Assembly (NCBI GenBank): GCA_039800165.1
Contig: JBDLRH010000004.1
Location: 1-64,000, forward strand
DNA length: 64,000 bases
Direction of reading: 5' to 3'
From: JBDLRH01 sp039800165
Lineage (GTDB): Bacteria; Pseudomonadota; Gammaproteobacteria; Burkholderiales; Burkholderiaceae_C
Part shown: one piece after another, positions 43,902-54,651 of the stretch
Numbering within the stretch: the first letter of the stretch is position 1
How the letters are laid out: each line of letters begins with the position of its first letter
Position numbers and translations under genes: made by a program
The notes under the pieces: generated by a model
The model's database searches: none
Told to the model about the DNA's origin: nothing
Seen by the model: only the letters and a program-made list of their open reading frames with translations

Positions 43902-43905
43902 CGCT

Positions 43906-44856
43906 TCAGCCCTTTTGCGCTTGCGCGTACGGGTGGGTCTGCTTCCAGTGCCGCGCGATGTCGACGCGGCGGCACACCCACACGCGGTCGTGCTTTTCGA
44001 TGTGGTCCAGAAAGCGCTGCAGCGCGCCGATGCGCCCGGGGCGTCCGAGCAGGCGGCAGTGCATGCCGATGCTCAGCATCTTCGGGCTCTCGTCGCCCTC
44101 TGCGTACAGGGCGTCGAAGCTGTCGCGCAGGTAGGTGAAGAAATCCTCGCCCTGCGAAAAGCCCTGCGGCAGGGAAAAGCGCATGTCGTTGGTGTCCAGC
44201 GTGTAGGGCACCACCAGGTGCGGCACCACGCTGCCGTCGCTCTTTTGCACCCGCATCCAGAACGGCAGGTCGTCGCCGTAGTAGTCGCTGTCGTACTCGA
44301 GCCGGCCGTCATCGACGACGAGGCGACGCGTGTTGGGGCTGTCGCGGCCGGTGTACCAGCCCACCGGGCGGGTGCCGCTCATCTTCTCGATGATGTCCAG
44401 GCCGCGCTGCATGTGCTCGCGCTCGGTGGCCTCGTCCATGTTCTGGTAGTGAATCCAGCGCCAGCCGTGGCAGGCGATCTCGTGGCCCAGCTCGCCGAAG
44501 GCGGCCGTGATGTCGGGGTGGCGTTCGAGTGCCATGCTCACGCCGAAGACGGTCATCGGCAGCTTGCGCTTCTCGAATTCGCGCAGGATGCGCCACACGC
44601 CCACGCGCGATCCGTACTCGTAGATGCCCTCCATGCTCAGGTGCCGCGCGGGATAGGCCGCAGGGTTGAACATCTCCGAGAGGAACTGCTCGCTGGCGGC
44701 GTCGCCGTGCAGTACCGCGTTCTCGCCGCCTTCCTCGTAGTTCAGGACGAACTGCACCGCCACGCGCGCGCGGCCGGGCCATTGCGCATGCGGCGGGTTG
44801 CGGCCGTAGCCGACCAGGTCGCGGGGGTAGGGCAGGGTGGAGTCGTAGACAGCCAT
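43906..44856 (-). CDS. puuE: Allantoinase PuuE
   Basis: 316 residues. Polysaccharide-deacetylase-like allantoinase, unrelated to the amidohydrolase-type AllB. Hallmarks: NPPHAQWPGRARVAVQFVLN, EYGSRVGVWRILREF, CHGWRWIHYQNM, and GWYTGRDSPNTRRLV. Converts allantoin to allantoate. The start at 44856 is set by the family N terminus (MAVYDSTLPYPRDLVGYG). Lies 4 bp upstream of the UraD fusion and 73 bp downstream of the GntR gene. Confidence 0.95.
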   Translation of the reverse strand: MAVYDSTLPYPRDLVGYGRNPPHAQWPGRARVAVQFVLNYEEGGENAVLHGDAASEQFLSEMFNPAAYPARHLSMEGIYEYGSRVGVWRILREFEKRKLPMTVFGVSMALERHPDITAAFGELGHEIACHGWRWIHYQNMDEATEREHMQRGLDIIEKMSGTRPVGWYTGRDSPNTRRLVVDDGRLEYDSDYYGDDLPFWMRVQKSDGSVVPHLVVPYTLDTNDMRFSLPQGFSQGEDFFTYLRDSFDALYAEGDESPKMLSIGMHCRLLGRPGRIGALQRFLDHIEKHDRVWVCRRVDIARHWKQTHPYAQAQKG

Positions 44857-44929
44857 GGTGCGTGCCGTTGGAAGGGTGTGTGGATAGGGGGGGGCGCGTC
44901 GCGCCGGTCTGCGGGTGCCGGGCAGGCCG

Positions 44930-45652
44930 TCAGGACAGCGCGGCCGCGATGTCGTGGGTGGGCATCGGCCGGTCAAGCTCCAGGCTTTGCTCGACGTGCA
45001 TCAGGTGGCTTTCCATCAGGCGCACGGCGGTGGCCTCGTCGCGCGCAGCGATCGCCTTGACGATCTCTGCATGCTCTTCGTTCGAGTGTGCTGCCGCCTT
45101 GCTGCTCTGGTACATCAGGGTGATCAGCGCGCAGCGCGATATCAGGTCGCCCAGCATCTGCGCGAGCACCTCGTTGCCCATCAGGCGCGCCATCTCCACA
45201 TGGAAGTCGCCCAGCAGCTCGGTGCGGCCGGACACGTCTTCCTCGGACACGGCGGCCTTCTCGCGCGCCACATGCTCGCGCATCGCCTTGATGCGCGCGG
45301 GCGTGGCCTCGCGGATGAAGGCGCGGGTCATCTCCAGCTCCAGCATGCGGCGCACCGCAAACACCTGGCGCGCCTCGTCGGCCGAGGGTGTGGCGACGAA
45401 GGCGCCGCGCGCCGGCTCCATGCGGATCAGCCGGTTTTGCGACAGCTGGAACAGCGCCTGGCGCACCAGCGTGCGCGACACGCCGAAGTGGTCTGCCAGC
45501 TTTTGCTCGGCGAGCTTGGTGCCCGGGCGCAGGCGCTGCTCGACGATGGCGCGGGTGAGCGCCTCGACGATGGTGGTGGTGGCCGATGCCGGTTCGGCAG
45601 CAGACGCGGCAGGGGCCGGGGCGCCGGTGGGGGCAGGCTTGGCGGCAGTCAT
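44930..45652 (-). CDS. GntR/FCD transcriptional regulator
   Basis: 240 residues. Winged-helix GntR domain at about 28-95 (LRPGTKLAEQKLADHFGVSR, VRQALFQLSQNRLI) and an FCD ligand-binding domain with metal-ligand type His/Asp residues (DFHVEMARLMGN, NEEHAEIVKAIAARD). A Pro/Ala-rich tail of 25 residues precedes it. It is divergent from uraH, with an 18-bp perfect palindrome in between, so it probably regulates itself and purine degradation in response to a purine or intermediate. Confidence 0.93.
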   Translation of the reverse strand: MTAAKPAPTGAPAPAASAAEPASATTTIVEALTRAIVEQRLRPGTKLAEQKLADHFGVSRTLVRQALFQLSQNRLIRMEPARGAFVATPSADEARQVFAVRRMLELEMTRAFIREATPARIKAMREHVAREKAAVSEEDVSGRTELLGDFHVEMARLMGNEVLAQMLGDLISRCALITLMYQSSKAAAHSNEEHAEIVKAIAARDEATAVRLMESHLMHVEQSLELDRPMPTHDIAAALS

Positions 45653-45677
45653 GCGTCAAATGATAGTGCGTTCGGCG

Positions 45678-45695
45678 AAAAGTGTATACACTTTT
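45678..45695. promoter_or_regulatory. Perfect palindromic GntR operator between gntR and uraH
   Basis: AAAAGTGTATACACTTTT is an 18-bp perfect palindrome, 26 bp before the gntR ATG and 28 bp before the uraH ATG. Its centre TATACA can also serve as a -10 box, so binding would block both promoters. A 16-bp perfect match recurs at 55996-56011. Confidence 0.85.
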
Positions 45696-45722
45696 GTCGA
45701 CCATTTCATCCAGGAGAACCCC

Positions 45723-46076
45723 ATGGGCCTGAGCACCCACGTCCTTGACACCTACCACGGCTGCCCGGCGGCGGGGATGGGGGTGTCGCTGTACACCACC
45801 CAGGGCGAACAGGCCACGCTGGTCAAGCACTTCACCCTCAACGCCGACGGCCGCAACCCCGACGGCCCGCTGTACGACAACGCCAGCCTCAAGCGCGGCA
45901 CCTACCGCCTGGTGTTCGAGGTGGGCGCGTATTTCAAGGCGCGCGGCGTGGCGCTGCCCGACCCGCCCTTCCTCGACCGGGTGGCGCTGGACTTTGGCGT
46001 GGCCCGCACCGATCAGCACTACCACGTACCGCTGCTGTGCAGCCCCTGGAGCTACAGCACCTACCGCGGTTCCTGA
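45723..46076 (+). CDS. uraH: 5-hydroxyisourate hydrolase
   Basis: 117 residues, transthyretin-like. Converts 5-hydroxyisourate to OHCU. Signature LSTHVLDTYHGCPAAGM at the N terminus with the active-site His, and the C-terminal tetrapeptide YRGS that closes HIUase. Full length; starts the plus-strand half of the purine locus. The ATG at 45723 is preceded by CAGGAGAACC. Confidence 0.97.
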   Translation: MGLSTHVLDTYHGCPAAGMGVSLYTTQGEQATLVKHFTLNADGRNPDGPLYDNASLKRGTYRLVFEVGAYFKARGVALPDPPFLDRVALDFGVARTDQHYHVPLLCSPWSYSTYRGS

Positions 46077-46183
46077 CCACCATGCGGGAAGGCTGAGCGC
46101 GGCCGTCGGCTGCCCCGGCCCGCCCCTGCCCCGCCGCGGGTACCGGTCACTAGAATGGGCAGACTCTCCCGTTGAGGTTTTCC
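46077..46183 (+). promoter_or_regulatory. uraH-xdhA gap with possible promoter
   Basis: 107 bp without a gene. TAGAAT at 46151-46156 resembles a -10 box, so xdhA may have its own start in addition to read-through from uraH. No GntR palindrome and no sigma-54 site is present here. TTGAGG at 46174-46179 is the probable ribosome site region. Confidence 0.35.
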
Positions 46184-47670
<1,487 letters not shown>

Positions 47671-47671
<1 letters not shown>

Positions 47672-50031
47672 TGAACGCTCCCACCACCCTGAAGGAACTG
47701 CTGCCCGCCGACGCCGCACCGGCGCAGGGCCGCGAGCTCGCGCATGAGTCCGCAGTGCTGCATGTCACCGGCGAGGCGGTCTACACCGACGACATCCCCG
47801 AGCTGCGCGGCACCCTGTATGCGGCCCTCGTCACCTCGCCGGTGGCGCATGGCGAGCTGATCGGCGAGGGCATCGACCGCGCGGCCATCCTGGCGCAGCA
47901 CGGCGTGGTGGCGGTGTTCACCGCCAAAGACATCCCCGGCGAGAACAACTGCGGCCCGATCGTGCACGACGACCCGTTCCTTGCCGACGGCAAGGTGGAA
48001 TTCCTGGGCCAGGCGGTGGCGGTGGTGGTGGCGCGCGACATGCTGTACGCCCGCGAAGCCGCCAAGAAGGCGCAGGTGCAGGTCAAGGAGCTGCCCGCCA
48101 TCCTGACGATTGACGATGCAATGGCGCAGGGCAGCTTCGTGATGCCGCCCAAGGGCATCACCCGCGGCGATGCGCCCGGGCAGATTGCCAAGGCACCGCA
48201 CCGCATCAGCGGGCGCACCCACTGCGGCCAGCAGGAGCAGTTCTATCTGGAAGGCCAGATCACCTACGCGGTACCGCGCGAGGACGGCCAGCTCACGCTG
48301 TATGTATCCACCCAGCACCCCGACGGCAACCAGCGCGAAGCGGCGGCGGCGCTGAACCTCGGCACGCACGACGTCGAGGTGATCTGCCGGCGCATGGGCG
48401 GCGGCTTCGGCGGCAAGGAAGGCAACGCCAGCATCTTCTCGCAGTCGGCGGCGCTGGCGGCGTTTCACCTCAAGAAGCCGGTGAAGCTGCGCATCAACCG
48501 TGACGACGACATGATGATCACGGGCAAGCGCCACGACTTCCGCATCGACTACGACGTGGGCTTCGATGACAGCGGCCGCATCCTCGGCATCGACGTGGTG
48601 CTGGCCTCGCGCTGCGGCTACAGCACCGACTTCTCGGGCCCGGTGAACGACCGCGCGGTGCTGCATATCGACAACTGCTACTACCTGCCGCACCTGAAGA
48701 TCATCAGCCACCGCTGCAAGACGAACATGCAAAGCGCCACCGCCTTCCGCGGCTTCGGCGGCCCGCAGGGCATGTTCGGCATCGAGACGGTGATTGAGCA
48801 GATCGCCAACAAGCTCGGCAAGGACCCGCTGGACGTGCGGCGTGCCAACCTGTACCGCGACCCGGCGGTGTCGGGCGACCCGAAGTCGATGACCACCCAG
48901 TACAACCAGGTCATCGAGGACTTCATCGCCGACCAGGTGATGGACCAGCTCGAGGCCGAAAGCGGCTACCGCGAGCGTCGCGAGGCGGTGAAGGCCTTCA
49001 ACGCCACCCACACCGGCCGCAAGCGGGGCCTGGCGCTGGTGCCGCTGAAGTTCGGCATCAGCTTCACCGCGACCATGCTCAACCAGGGCGCGGCGCTGGT
49101 CAACATCTACCAGGACGGCACCGTCAGCGTGAACCACGGCGGCACCGAAATGGGCCAGGGCCTGAACACCAAGATGGCACAGGTGGCCGCCGACGGGCTG
49201 GGCATTCCGGTGCAGTGGGTGCGGGTGACGGCTACCGACACGCAGAAGGTGCCCAACGCATCGGCCACCGCGGCGTCCAGCGGCGCGGACATCAACGGTG
49301 CGGCGATCAACAACGCCTGCGACCAGCTGCGCGCGCGGCTGGCGCCGGTGGCCGCACGCCTGATGGGCTGCGATGCTTCACAAGTGAAGTTTTCGGGCGG
49401 GCTCGCCACCGACGGCCAGCCCGGCGGCAAGAGCGTGCCGTGGGCGCAGCTGATCAAGCAGGCCTGGCTTGACCGCGTGGGCCTGGGCATCACCGGCTTC
49501 TACATGACGCCGGAGATCCAGTACGACTTCATGACGCTGCAGGGCCGCGCGTTCTACTACTTCTGCTACGGCGCGGCGGTCACCGAAGTCGAGATCGACA
49601 CCCGCACCGGCGAGTGGTGGCTTCAGGCGGTGGACATCGTTCACGACGCCGGCCGCAGCATCAACCCGGCGATCGACCGCGGGCAGATCGAAGGCGCCTA
49701 CATCCAGGGCATGGGCTGGCTCACCATGGAAGAGTGCATCTGGGACAAGAAGGGCAAGCTGCTCACCCACGGCCCCAGCACCTACAAGATTCCGGTGGCG
49801 GGCGACGTGCCCGAGCACTTCAAGGTGTCGCTGTTCGACGGCCAGAACGTCAAGCCCACGCCGCATCGCAGCAAGGCGGTGGGCGAGCCGCCGCTGATGC
49901 TGGCGCTGTCGGCCTACTTCGCGCTGCGCGATGCGGTGGCCGCAAGCGCGCCCGGGCAGCTGCTCAGCATGGACGCACCGGCCACGCCCGAGCGCATCCT
50001 GCTGGCCTGCGAGCGACTGCGCGCCGCGTGA
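47671..50031 (+). CDS. xdhB: Xanthine dehydrogenase large subunit XdhB
   Basis: 786 residues, molybdenum-cofactor subunit oxidising hypoxanthine and xanthine to urate. Moco motifs RRMGGGFGGKEGN, TAFRGFGGPQGM with the substrate-binding Arg, MGQGLNTKMAQV, and the catalytic Glu in AVGEPPLML. Complete and in normal order xdhABC. The start at 47671 overlaps the xdhA stop. Confidence 0.97.
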
Positions 50032-50056
50032 GGCCGCGCCCACCGAGCCGGTACCC

Positions 50057-50977
50057 GTGGCCCAGGCGCTGCAGGACCTGACCGAACTGCAGCAGCGGCT
50101 GGCCAGCGCGCCGGCGGTGCTGGTGCGGGTGGCGTCGGTGCAGGGCTCGGGCCCGCGCGAGGCCGGCGCCTGGATGGCGGTGTTCGCCGACGCGGTGGTC
50201 AACACGCTGGGCGGCGGCCACCTCGAATTCGAAGCGATCGCGCGGGCGCGGCAGCGGCTGGCGCAGGCCGCGCACGGCCAGGCAGCTGCATCCACGCCCG
50301 CTGAAACGCTTGAGCGCTTCGCCCTGGGCCCGAGCCTGGGGCAGTGCTGCGGCGGCGTGGTGCACCTGCGCGTGGAGCCGGTCACCCACATCGACTGGCC
50401 ACGACTGCAGCGCGAACTGCAGCCACGGCTGCAGCCGCTGGCGCTGTTCGGTGGCGGTCATGTGGGCCGCGCGCTGGTGCATCTGCTGGCCACGCTGCCG
50501 TTTGCGGTGCGCTGGATCGACAGCCGCGACGAGATCTTTCCGGCCCGCGTGCCGGCGCATGTGGCCTGCGAGCATTCCGACCCGGTGCACGATGCGGTGG
50601 CCGACCTGGCCCCGGGCAGCCAGGTGCTGATCATGAGCTTCAGCCACGCCGAAGACCTTGACATCGTGGCCGCGTGCCTCAGGCGCCAGCGCGAGCGGCG
50701 CGACCTGCCGTTCATCGGCCTGATCGGCAGCGCCACCAAGTGGGCGACCTTCCGCCACCGGCTCGAGGCGCGCGGCTTTGCGGCCGAAGAGCTGGCGCAG
50801 GTCACCTGCCCGATCGGCGTGCCGGGCATCGCCGGCAAGCAGCCCGAGGTGATCGCGGTTGCCGTCACCGCACAGCTGCTGCAGCAGGGCCGTCACCTGG
50901 TTGACGCAGCGCCCTCGGCTGCTGCGGCCGATGCTGCCATCATCGCGCCTGAACCTCCATCCGATTCCCCTGCCTGA
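50057..50977 (+). CDS. xdhC: Xanthine dehydrogenase maturation factor XdhC
   Basis: 306 residues. Binds molybdenum cofactor and helps sulfurate and insert it into XdhB. XdhC N-terminal domain (VASVQGSGPREAGAWMAVF, LGQCCGGVVHL) and C-terminal Rossmann domain (LALFGGGHVGRALVH, IGSATKWATFRHRL). No ATG is available at the conserved N terminus; GTG at 50057 is the most likely start, 26 bp after xdhB. Confidence 0.92.
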   Translation: MAQALQDLTELQQRLASAPAVLVRVASVQGSGPREAGAWMAVFADAVVNTLGGGHLEFEAIARARQRLAQAAHGQAAASTPAETLERFALGPSLGQCCGGVVHLRVEPVTHIDWPRLQRELQPRLQPLALFGGGHVGRALVHLLATLPFAVRWIDSRDEIFPARVPAHVACEHSDPVHDAVADLAPGSQVLIMSFSHAEDLDIVAACLRRQRERRDLPFIGLIGSATKWATFRHRLEARGFAAEELAQVTCPIGVPGIAGKQPEVIAVAVTAQLLQQGRHLVDAAPSAAAADAAIIAPEPPSDSPA

Positions 50978-50986
50978 AAGGCCAGC

Positions 50987-51535
50987 GTGCTTCCTGAACC
51001 CGCCACCCCCGAACCCGGCCTCGATCTCGATGCGCAGTGGCCGCGCGCGCTGTACGACACGCTCAAGGCCGGCGGCATCCGCCACATGGCCTTCGTGCCG
51101 GACGCCGGGCACTCGTCGCTTATCCGCCTGATGCTGGCCGACACCGAAGTGCGCAGCAACGTGCTGACCACCGAGGAGGAGGGCGTGGCCATCGCAGCCG
51201 GCGCCTGGCTGGGCGGCATGCGCTCGGTGCTGCTGATGCAGTCCTCCGGCGTGGGCAACTGCATCAACATGCTGTCGCTGCCGGTGCAGGCGCGCATGCC
51301 GTTGCTGATGCTGGTGACGATGCGCGGCGAGTGGAACGAATTCAATCCGTGGCAGGTGCCGATGAGCCGCGCCACGCAGCCCTCGCTGGAGGCGATCGGC
51401 CTGACGGTGCTGCGCGCCGACCGTGCCGATGACCTGGCACCTACCGTGTCGCAGGCGATCACGATGGCCTTTGACGGCGACCAGCAGATCGCGGTGCTGA
51501 TCGGCCAGCGCATGCTCAGCAAGAAGAAATGGTGA
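50987..51535 (+). CDS. TPP-dependent decarboxylase, N-terminal (PYR) subunit
   Basis: 182 residues, GTG start. It resembles the small alpha subunit of two-part TPP enzymes such as sulfopyruvate/phosphonopyruvate decarboxylase (ComD-like). The catalytic Glu that activates TPP is in TTEEEGVAIAAGAWLGG; MQSSGVGNCINML follows. It works with the product of the next gene, whose start overlaps its stop. No sulfonate or phosphonate genes are nearby, and glyoxylate carboligase, the TPP enzyme known in allantoin breakdown, is a single long chain, so the substrate is open. Confidence 0.85.
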   Translation: MLPEPATPEPGLDLDAQWPRALYDTLKAGGIRHMAFVPDAGHSSLIRLMLADTEVRSNVLTTEEEGVAIAAGAWLGGMRSVLLMQSSGVGNCINMLSLPVQARMPLLMLVTMRGEWNEFNPWQVPMSRATQPSLEAIGLTVLRADRADDLAPTVSQAITMAFDGDQQIAVLIGQRMLSKKKW

Positions 51536-52128
51536 TGCCGATGACGAATGCAGCAATCGATCGACGCTCGGCGGTGGCCGAACTGCTGGCTGCGCGCCAC
51601 GGGGCACTGGTGGTCACCGGGCTGGGCTCGCCCAGCTACGACGTGCATGCCCATGCCGACACGCCCGACAACTACTACCTGTGGGGGGCGATGGGCGGCG
51701 CCGCGCTGGTGGGCCTGGGCCTGGCGCAGGCGCAGCCCAAGCGCCGCGTGATGGTGATCACCGGCGACGGCGAGCAGCTCATGGCGATGGGGGCGCTTGC
51801 CACGATCGCGGTGGCGCGGCCGGCCAACCTGGACATCATCGTGCTGGACAACCAGCACTATGGCGAGACCGGCATGCAGTCCAGCCACACAGCCTCGGGC
51901 ATCGACCTCGCAGCGCTGGCGTCAGCCTGCGGCTTTGCCGACAGCGCGCAGCTGCGAACCACCGGCGAGGTGTCGGCGCTGTGCACGCGGCTGCAGTCGC
52001 CTGCGCAGGGGCCGCGCCTGTTCGTGCTCAAGGTCAGGGCCGAGAACCTGCCGCGCTCGCTGCCTTCGCGCGACGCGGTGTTCATCAAGAACCGCTTCCG
52101 GGCCCACCTGGGCCTGGTGCCGGGCTGA
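51535..52128 (+). CDS. TPP-dependent decarboxylase, C-terminal (TPP-binding) subunit
   Basis: 197 residues. ComE-like subunit binding the pyrophosphate and Mg: ITGDGEQLMAMGALATIA ... DIIVLDN is the GDG-x(n)-N TPP motif, followed by QHYGETGMQSSHT typical of sulfopyruvate/phosphonopyruvate decarboxylases. The start at 51535 overlaps the upstream stop (TGATG); ATGs at 51529 and 51541 are alternatives. Together the two subunits equal one full TPP decarboxylase core without the central domain. Confidence 0.87.
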   Translation: MPMTNAAIDRRSAVAELLAARHGALVVTGLGSPSYDVHAHADTPDNYYLWGAMGGAALVGLGLAQAQPKRRVMVITGDGEQLMAMGALATIAVARPANLDIIVLDNQHYGETGMQSSHTASGIDLAALASACGFADSAQLRTTGEVSALCTRLQSPAQGPRLFVLKVRAENLPRSLPSRDAVFIKNRFRAHLGLVPG

Positions 52129-52158
52129 TCGGCGGCATCACGCGAAGGCAGTCCCTCC

Positions 52159-52926
52159 ATGACCCAGCGCATCGACCTGAACTCTGACCTTGGCGAGGGC
52201 TTCGGCCCGTGGACCATGGGCGACGACGCGGCCATGCTGCAGCTGGTCTCCAGCGCCAACGTGGCCTGCGGCGGCCATGCCGGCGACCCCGAGACCATGT
52301 TCCGCACGCTGCAGATCGCAGTGAAGAACGGCGTTGTGGTGGGCGCGCACCCGGGGTATGCCGATCGCGAGGGCTTCGGTCGCCGCATCATCCCGATGAC
52401 GCCGGCCGAGGTGGGGCGCATGGTGGCCGCACAGGTCGGCAGCCTGCAGGCGATCGCCTCGCTGGCGGGCACCAAGGTGCGCTACGTCAAGCCGCACGGC
52501 GCCCTGGGCAACCTCGCGGCCGACAACGCGGATGTGGCGCGTGCCATCGTGCAGGCGGTGCAGGGCATCTCGCGTGAGCTGGCGGTCCTCGCGATTTCGG
52601 GCACGGTGCTCGAGCACGAGGCGCGCAGCGCGGGCCTGTCCGTGTACTCCGAAGTGTTTGCCGATCGCGGCTACCTGTCCACCGGCCGTCTGGTGCCGCG
52701 CAGCCGGCCCGACGCGATGATCCACGACGTGGACCACGCGGTGCAGCGCCTGCTGCAGCTGCTGGAAAGCGGCCTGATGCCGGTGGTCGACGGCGAGCCG
52801 ATCCGGCTGGCGGCGCACTCGATCTGCGTGCACGGCGACAGCGCCGGTGCCGTCGACATGGCGCGCGCCATCCGCCAGCGCCTGCAAGACAACGGCGTTC
52901 GCATCGCGCCCTTCCTCGGCACCTGA
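52159..52926 (+). CDS. pxpA: 5-oxoprolinase subunit PxpA (LamB/YcsF)
   Basis: 255 residues. IDLNSDLGEGFGPW at the N terminus, ANVACGGHAGDPETM, VGAHPGYADREGFGRR and YVKPHGALGN are PxpA hallmarks. With PxpB and PxpC it opens 5-oxoproline in an ATP-dependent way; relatives act on other cyclic amides or carboxylate urea-type compounds. Placed directly after the TPP enzyme (30 bp) in the purine operon. Confidence 0.92.
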   Translation: MTQRIDLNSDLGEGFGPWTMGDDAAMLQLVSSANVACGGHAGDPETMFRTLQIAVKNGVVVGAHPGYADREGFGRRIIPMTPAEVGRMVAAQVGSLQAIASLAGTKVRYVKPHGALGNLAADNADVARAIVQAVQGISRELAVLAISGTVLEHEARSAGLSVYSEVFADRGYLSTGRLVPRSRPDAMIHDVDHAVQRLLQLLESGLMPVVDGEPIRLAAHSICVHGDSAGAVDMARAIRQRLQDNGVRIAPFLGT

Positions 52927-52930
52927 GCGA

Positions 52931-53680
52931 ATGAACGCACCGGCTGCTGCGACACCCCGTCAGCCGGTGTTCCGCGCGGTGTCCGACCACGCGCTGCTGG
53001 TCGAATTCGGCAGCGAGATCCAGGGCCCCGTGCACGACGCGGTGCTGCGGCTGGACCAGGCGCTGCAGCGCAAGCCCTTCGAAGGGCTGGTGGAGGCGGT
53101 GCCGGCCTATGTGAACCTGCTGGTGATCTTCGATCCGCTGGTGCGTGACTTCGATGAAGTGCAGGCGCACCTGATGGAGTTGCTGGATGCACCGGCGGCG
53201 GTGCGGCGCAACCGCAGCACGCGCGAGGTGCTGGTCTGCTACGACGGCGACTTCGCGCCCGATCTGGATGCGGTGGCCGAGCGCACCGGCCTGTCGCGCG
53301 AGGCGGTGATCGAGGCACACCTGAGCGGCCGGTACCAGGTCTTCATGTACGGCTTTGCGCCGGGCTATGCCTACCTGGGCGGCGTGCCGGAGGCGATCCG
53401 CATGGAGCGCAAGCCTTCGCCGGTGCGCAACATCAGCGCCGGCAGCGTGCTGATTGCAGGGCCGCAGTGCCTGGTGACCACGCTGGTGATGCCCACCGGC
53501 TGGTGGATCATCGGCCGCTCGCCCACGCGCATCCTGTCGACCGAGAACGACGACGGCGGCGACAGCGGTGGCGGCACCAACGTGCGCGCCGACGCTGCGC
53601 GTGCCTTTTTGTTCGGTGTGGGAGATGCGGTGGTGTTTCGCCGCATCAGCCGCAGCGAGTTCGACGCGGCCAGCCGATGA
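52931..53680 (+). CDS. pxpB: 5-oxoprolinase subunit PxpB (KipI-like)
   Basis: 249 residues. KipI/allophanate-hydrolase subunit 1-type: LLVEFGSEIQGPVHDAVLRL, VPAYVNLLVIFDP, CYDGDFAPDLDAVAERTGLS, GFAPGYAYLGGVPE. 4 bp after pxpA and overlapping pxpC by 4 bp. The C terminus contains a Gly/Asp-rich insertion (NDDGGDSGGGTNV) before the last strand. Confidence 0.92.
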   Translation: MNAPAAATPRQPVFRAVSDHALLVEFGSEIQGPVHDAVLRLDQALQRKPFEGLVEAVPAYVNLLVIFDPLVRDFDEVQAHLMELLDAPAAVRRNRSTREVLVCYDGDFAPDLDAVAERTGLSREAVIEAHLSGRYQVFMYGFAPGYAYLGGVPEAIRMERKPSPVRNISAGSVLIAGPQCLVTTLVMPTGWWIIGRSPTRILSTENDDGGDSGGGTNVRADAARAFLFGVGDAVVFRRISRSEFDAASR

Positions 53681-54651
53681 GCCTTGCGCGCTTTCGTGTC
53701 GTGCAGGCCGGCCCGCACATCACCGTGCAGGACGGCGGTCGCGTGGGCCTCAAGCGCTTTGGCGTGCCGGCCTCCGGGCCGATGGATCGCAAGAGCTTTG
53801 CCATCGCCAATGCGGTGCTCGGCAACGCGGTGGGGCAGGCGGCGATTGAGGTGTCGGTGGCCGGGCTGTCGCTGCAGTGCATGGCCGGCACGCTCAGCGT
53901 GGCGGTGGTGGGCGGCGGTTTCGTGGTGCAGCACGGTACGCAGCGCAGCGGCGCCTGGACGGTGCTGACGCTGCGCGCGGGCGACACGCTGAGCATCCAG
54001 CCCGGCGTGTGGGGCAGCTGGTGCTACCTTGCGCTGGCGGGCGATCTGCAGGCCGCATCGTGGCTGGGCAGCCGTGCCACGCTGGCCAGCGCGGGCCTGG
54101 GTGGTGGCGCGGTGCGCACCGGGCAGACGCTCACGGTGCACAACGCGCGCGTGGCTGCAGTGCCCGAGGCCGACATTCCCTGCCCGGTGTGGGCGCGGCC
54201 GGCGCGCAGCGTGCAGTGCGTGCTGGGCCCGCAAGACCGCTTCTTTGCGCCCGAGACGCTGGCCACCTTCACCCACACGCCGTTTGAGCTGACCCACACC
54301 TACGACCGCATGGGCGTGCGGCTGCGCGGGCCTTCGCTGCTGCCGCGCGCGGCGCTGTCGATCCCCTCAGAGCCGATCGTGCGCGGCTCGGTGCAGGTGT
54401 CGGGCGATGGCGCGCCCACGGTGCTGCTGGCCGACCACCAGACCACCGGCGGCTACCCGAAGATCGCCACACTGCTGGCCGACGATGTGGACCGCCTGGT
54501 GCAGTGCCGCCCACCCGATGCGGTGCGCTTCGAGCCGCTGGCGCCGGCACAGGCCATCGCGCAGCGGCGCTTTCGCGCGCAGCAGCACCAGGCCTATCTG
54601 CAGCGCCTTTCCAGCGTGTTCGGCGCTTCGGTCACCTCGGCCTTGAGCTGA
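53677..54651 (+). CDS. pxpC: 5-oxoprolinase subunit PxpC (KipA-like)
   Basis: 324 residues. KipA/allophanate-hydrolase subunit 2-type: VVQAGPHITVQDGGRVGLKRFGVPASGPMD and ELTHTYDRMGVRLRGP. Forms the heterocomplex with PxpB. The ATG overlaps the pxpB stop (ATGA). Last gene of the uraH-pxpC plus-strand run. Because PxpBC are homologous to the two halves of allophanate hydrolase, a role on a urea-type intermediate is also conceivable. Confidence 0.92.
   Translation: MSLARFRVVQAGPHITVQDGGRVGLKRFGVPASGPMDRKSFAIANAVLGNAVGQAAIEVSVAGLSLQCMAGTLSVAVVGGGFVVQHGTQRSGAWTVLTLRAGDTLSIQPGVWGSWCYLALAGDLQAASWLGSRATLASAGLGGGAVRTGQTLTVHNARVAAVPEADIPCPVWARPARSVQCVLGPQDRFFAPETLATFTHTPFELTHTYDRMGVRLRGPSLLPRAALSIPSEPIVRGSVQVSGDGAPTVLLADHQTTGGYPKIATLLADDVDRLVQCRPPDAVRFEPLAPAQAIAQRRFRAQQHQAYLQRLSSVFGASVTSALS

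Noticed and set aside
50031..50056. Frameshift between xdhB and xdhC because no ATG starts xdhC
   Set aside because: A GTG at the right place gives the full conserved domain; no break is needed.
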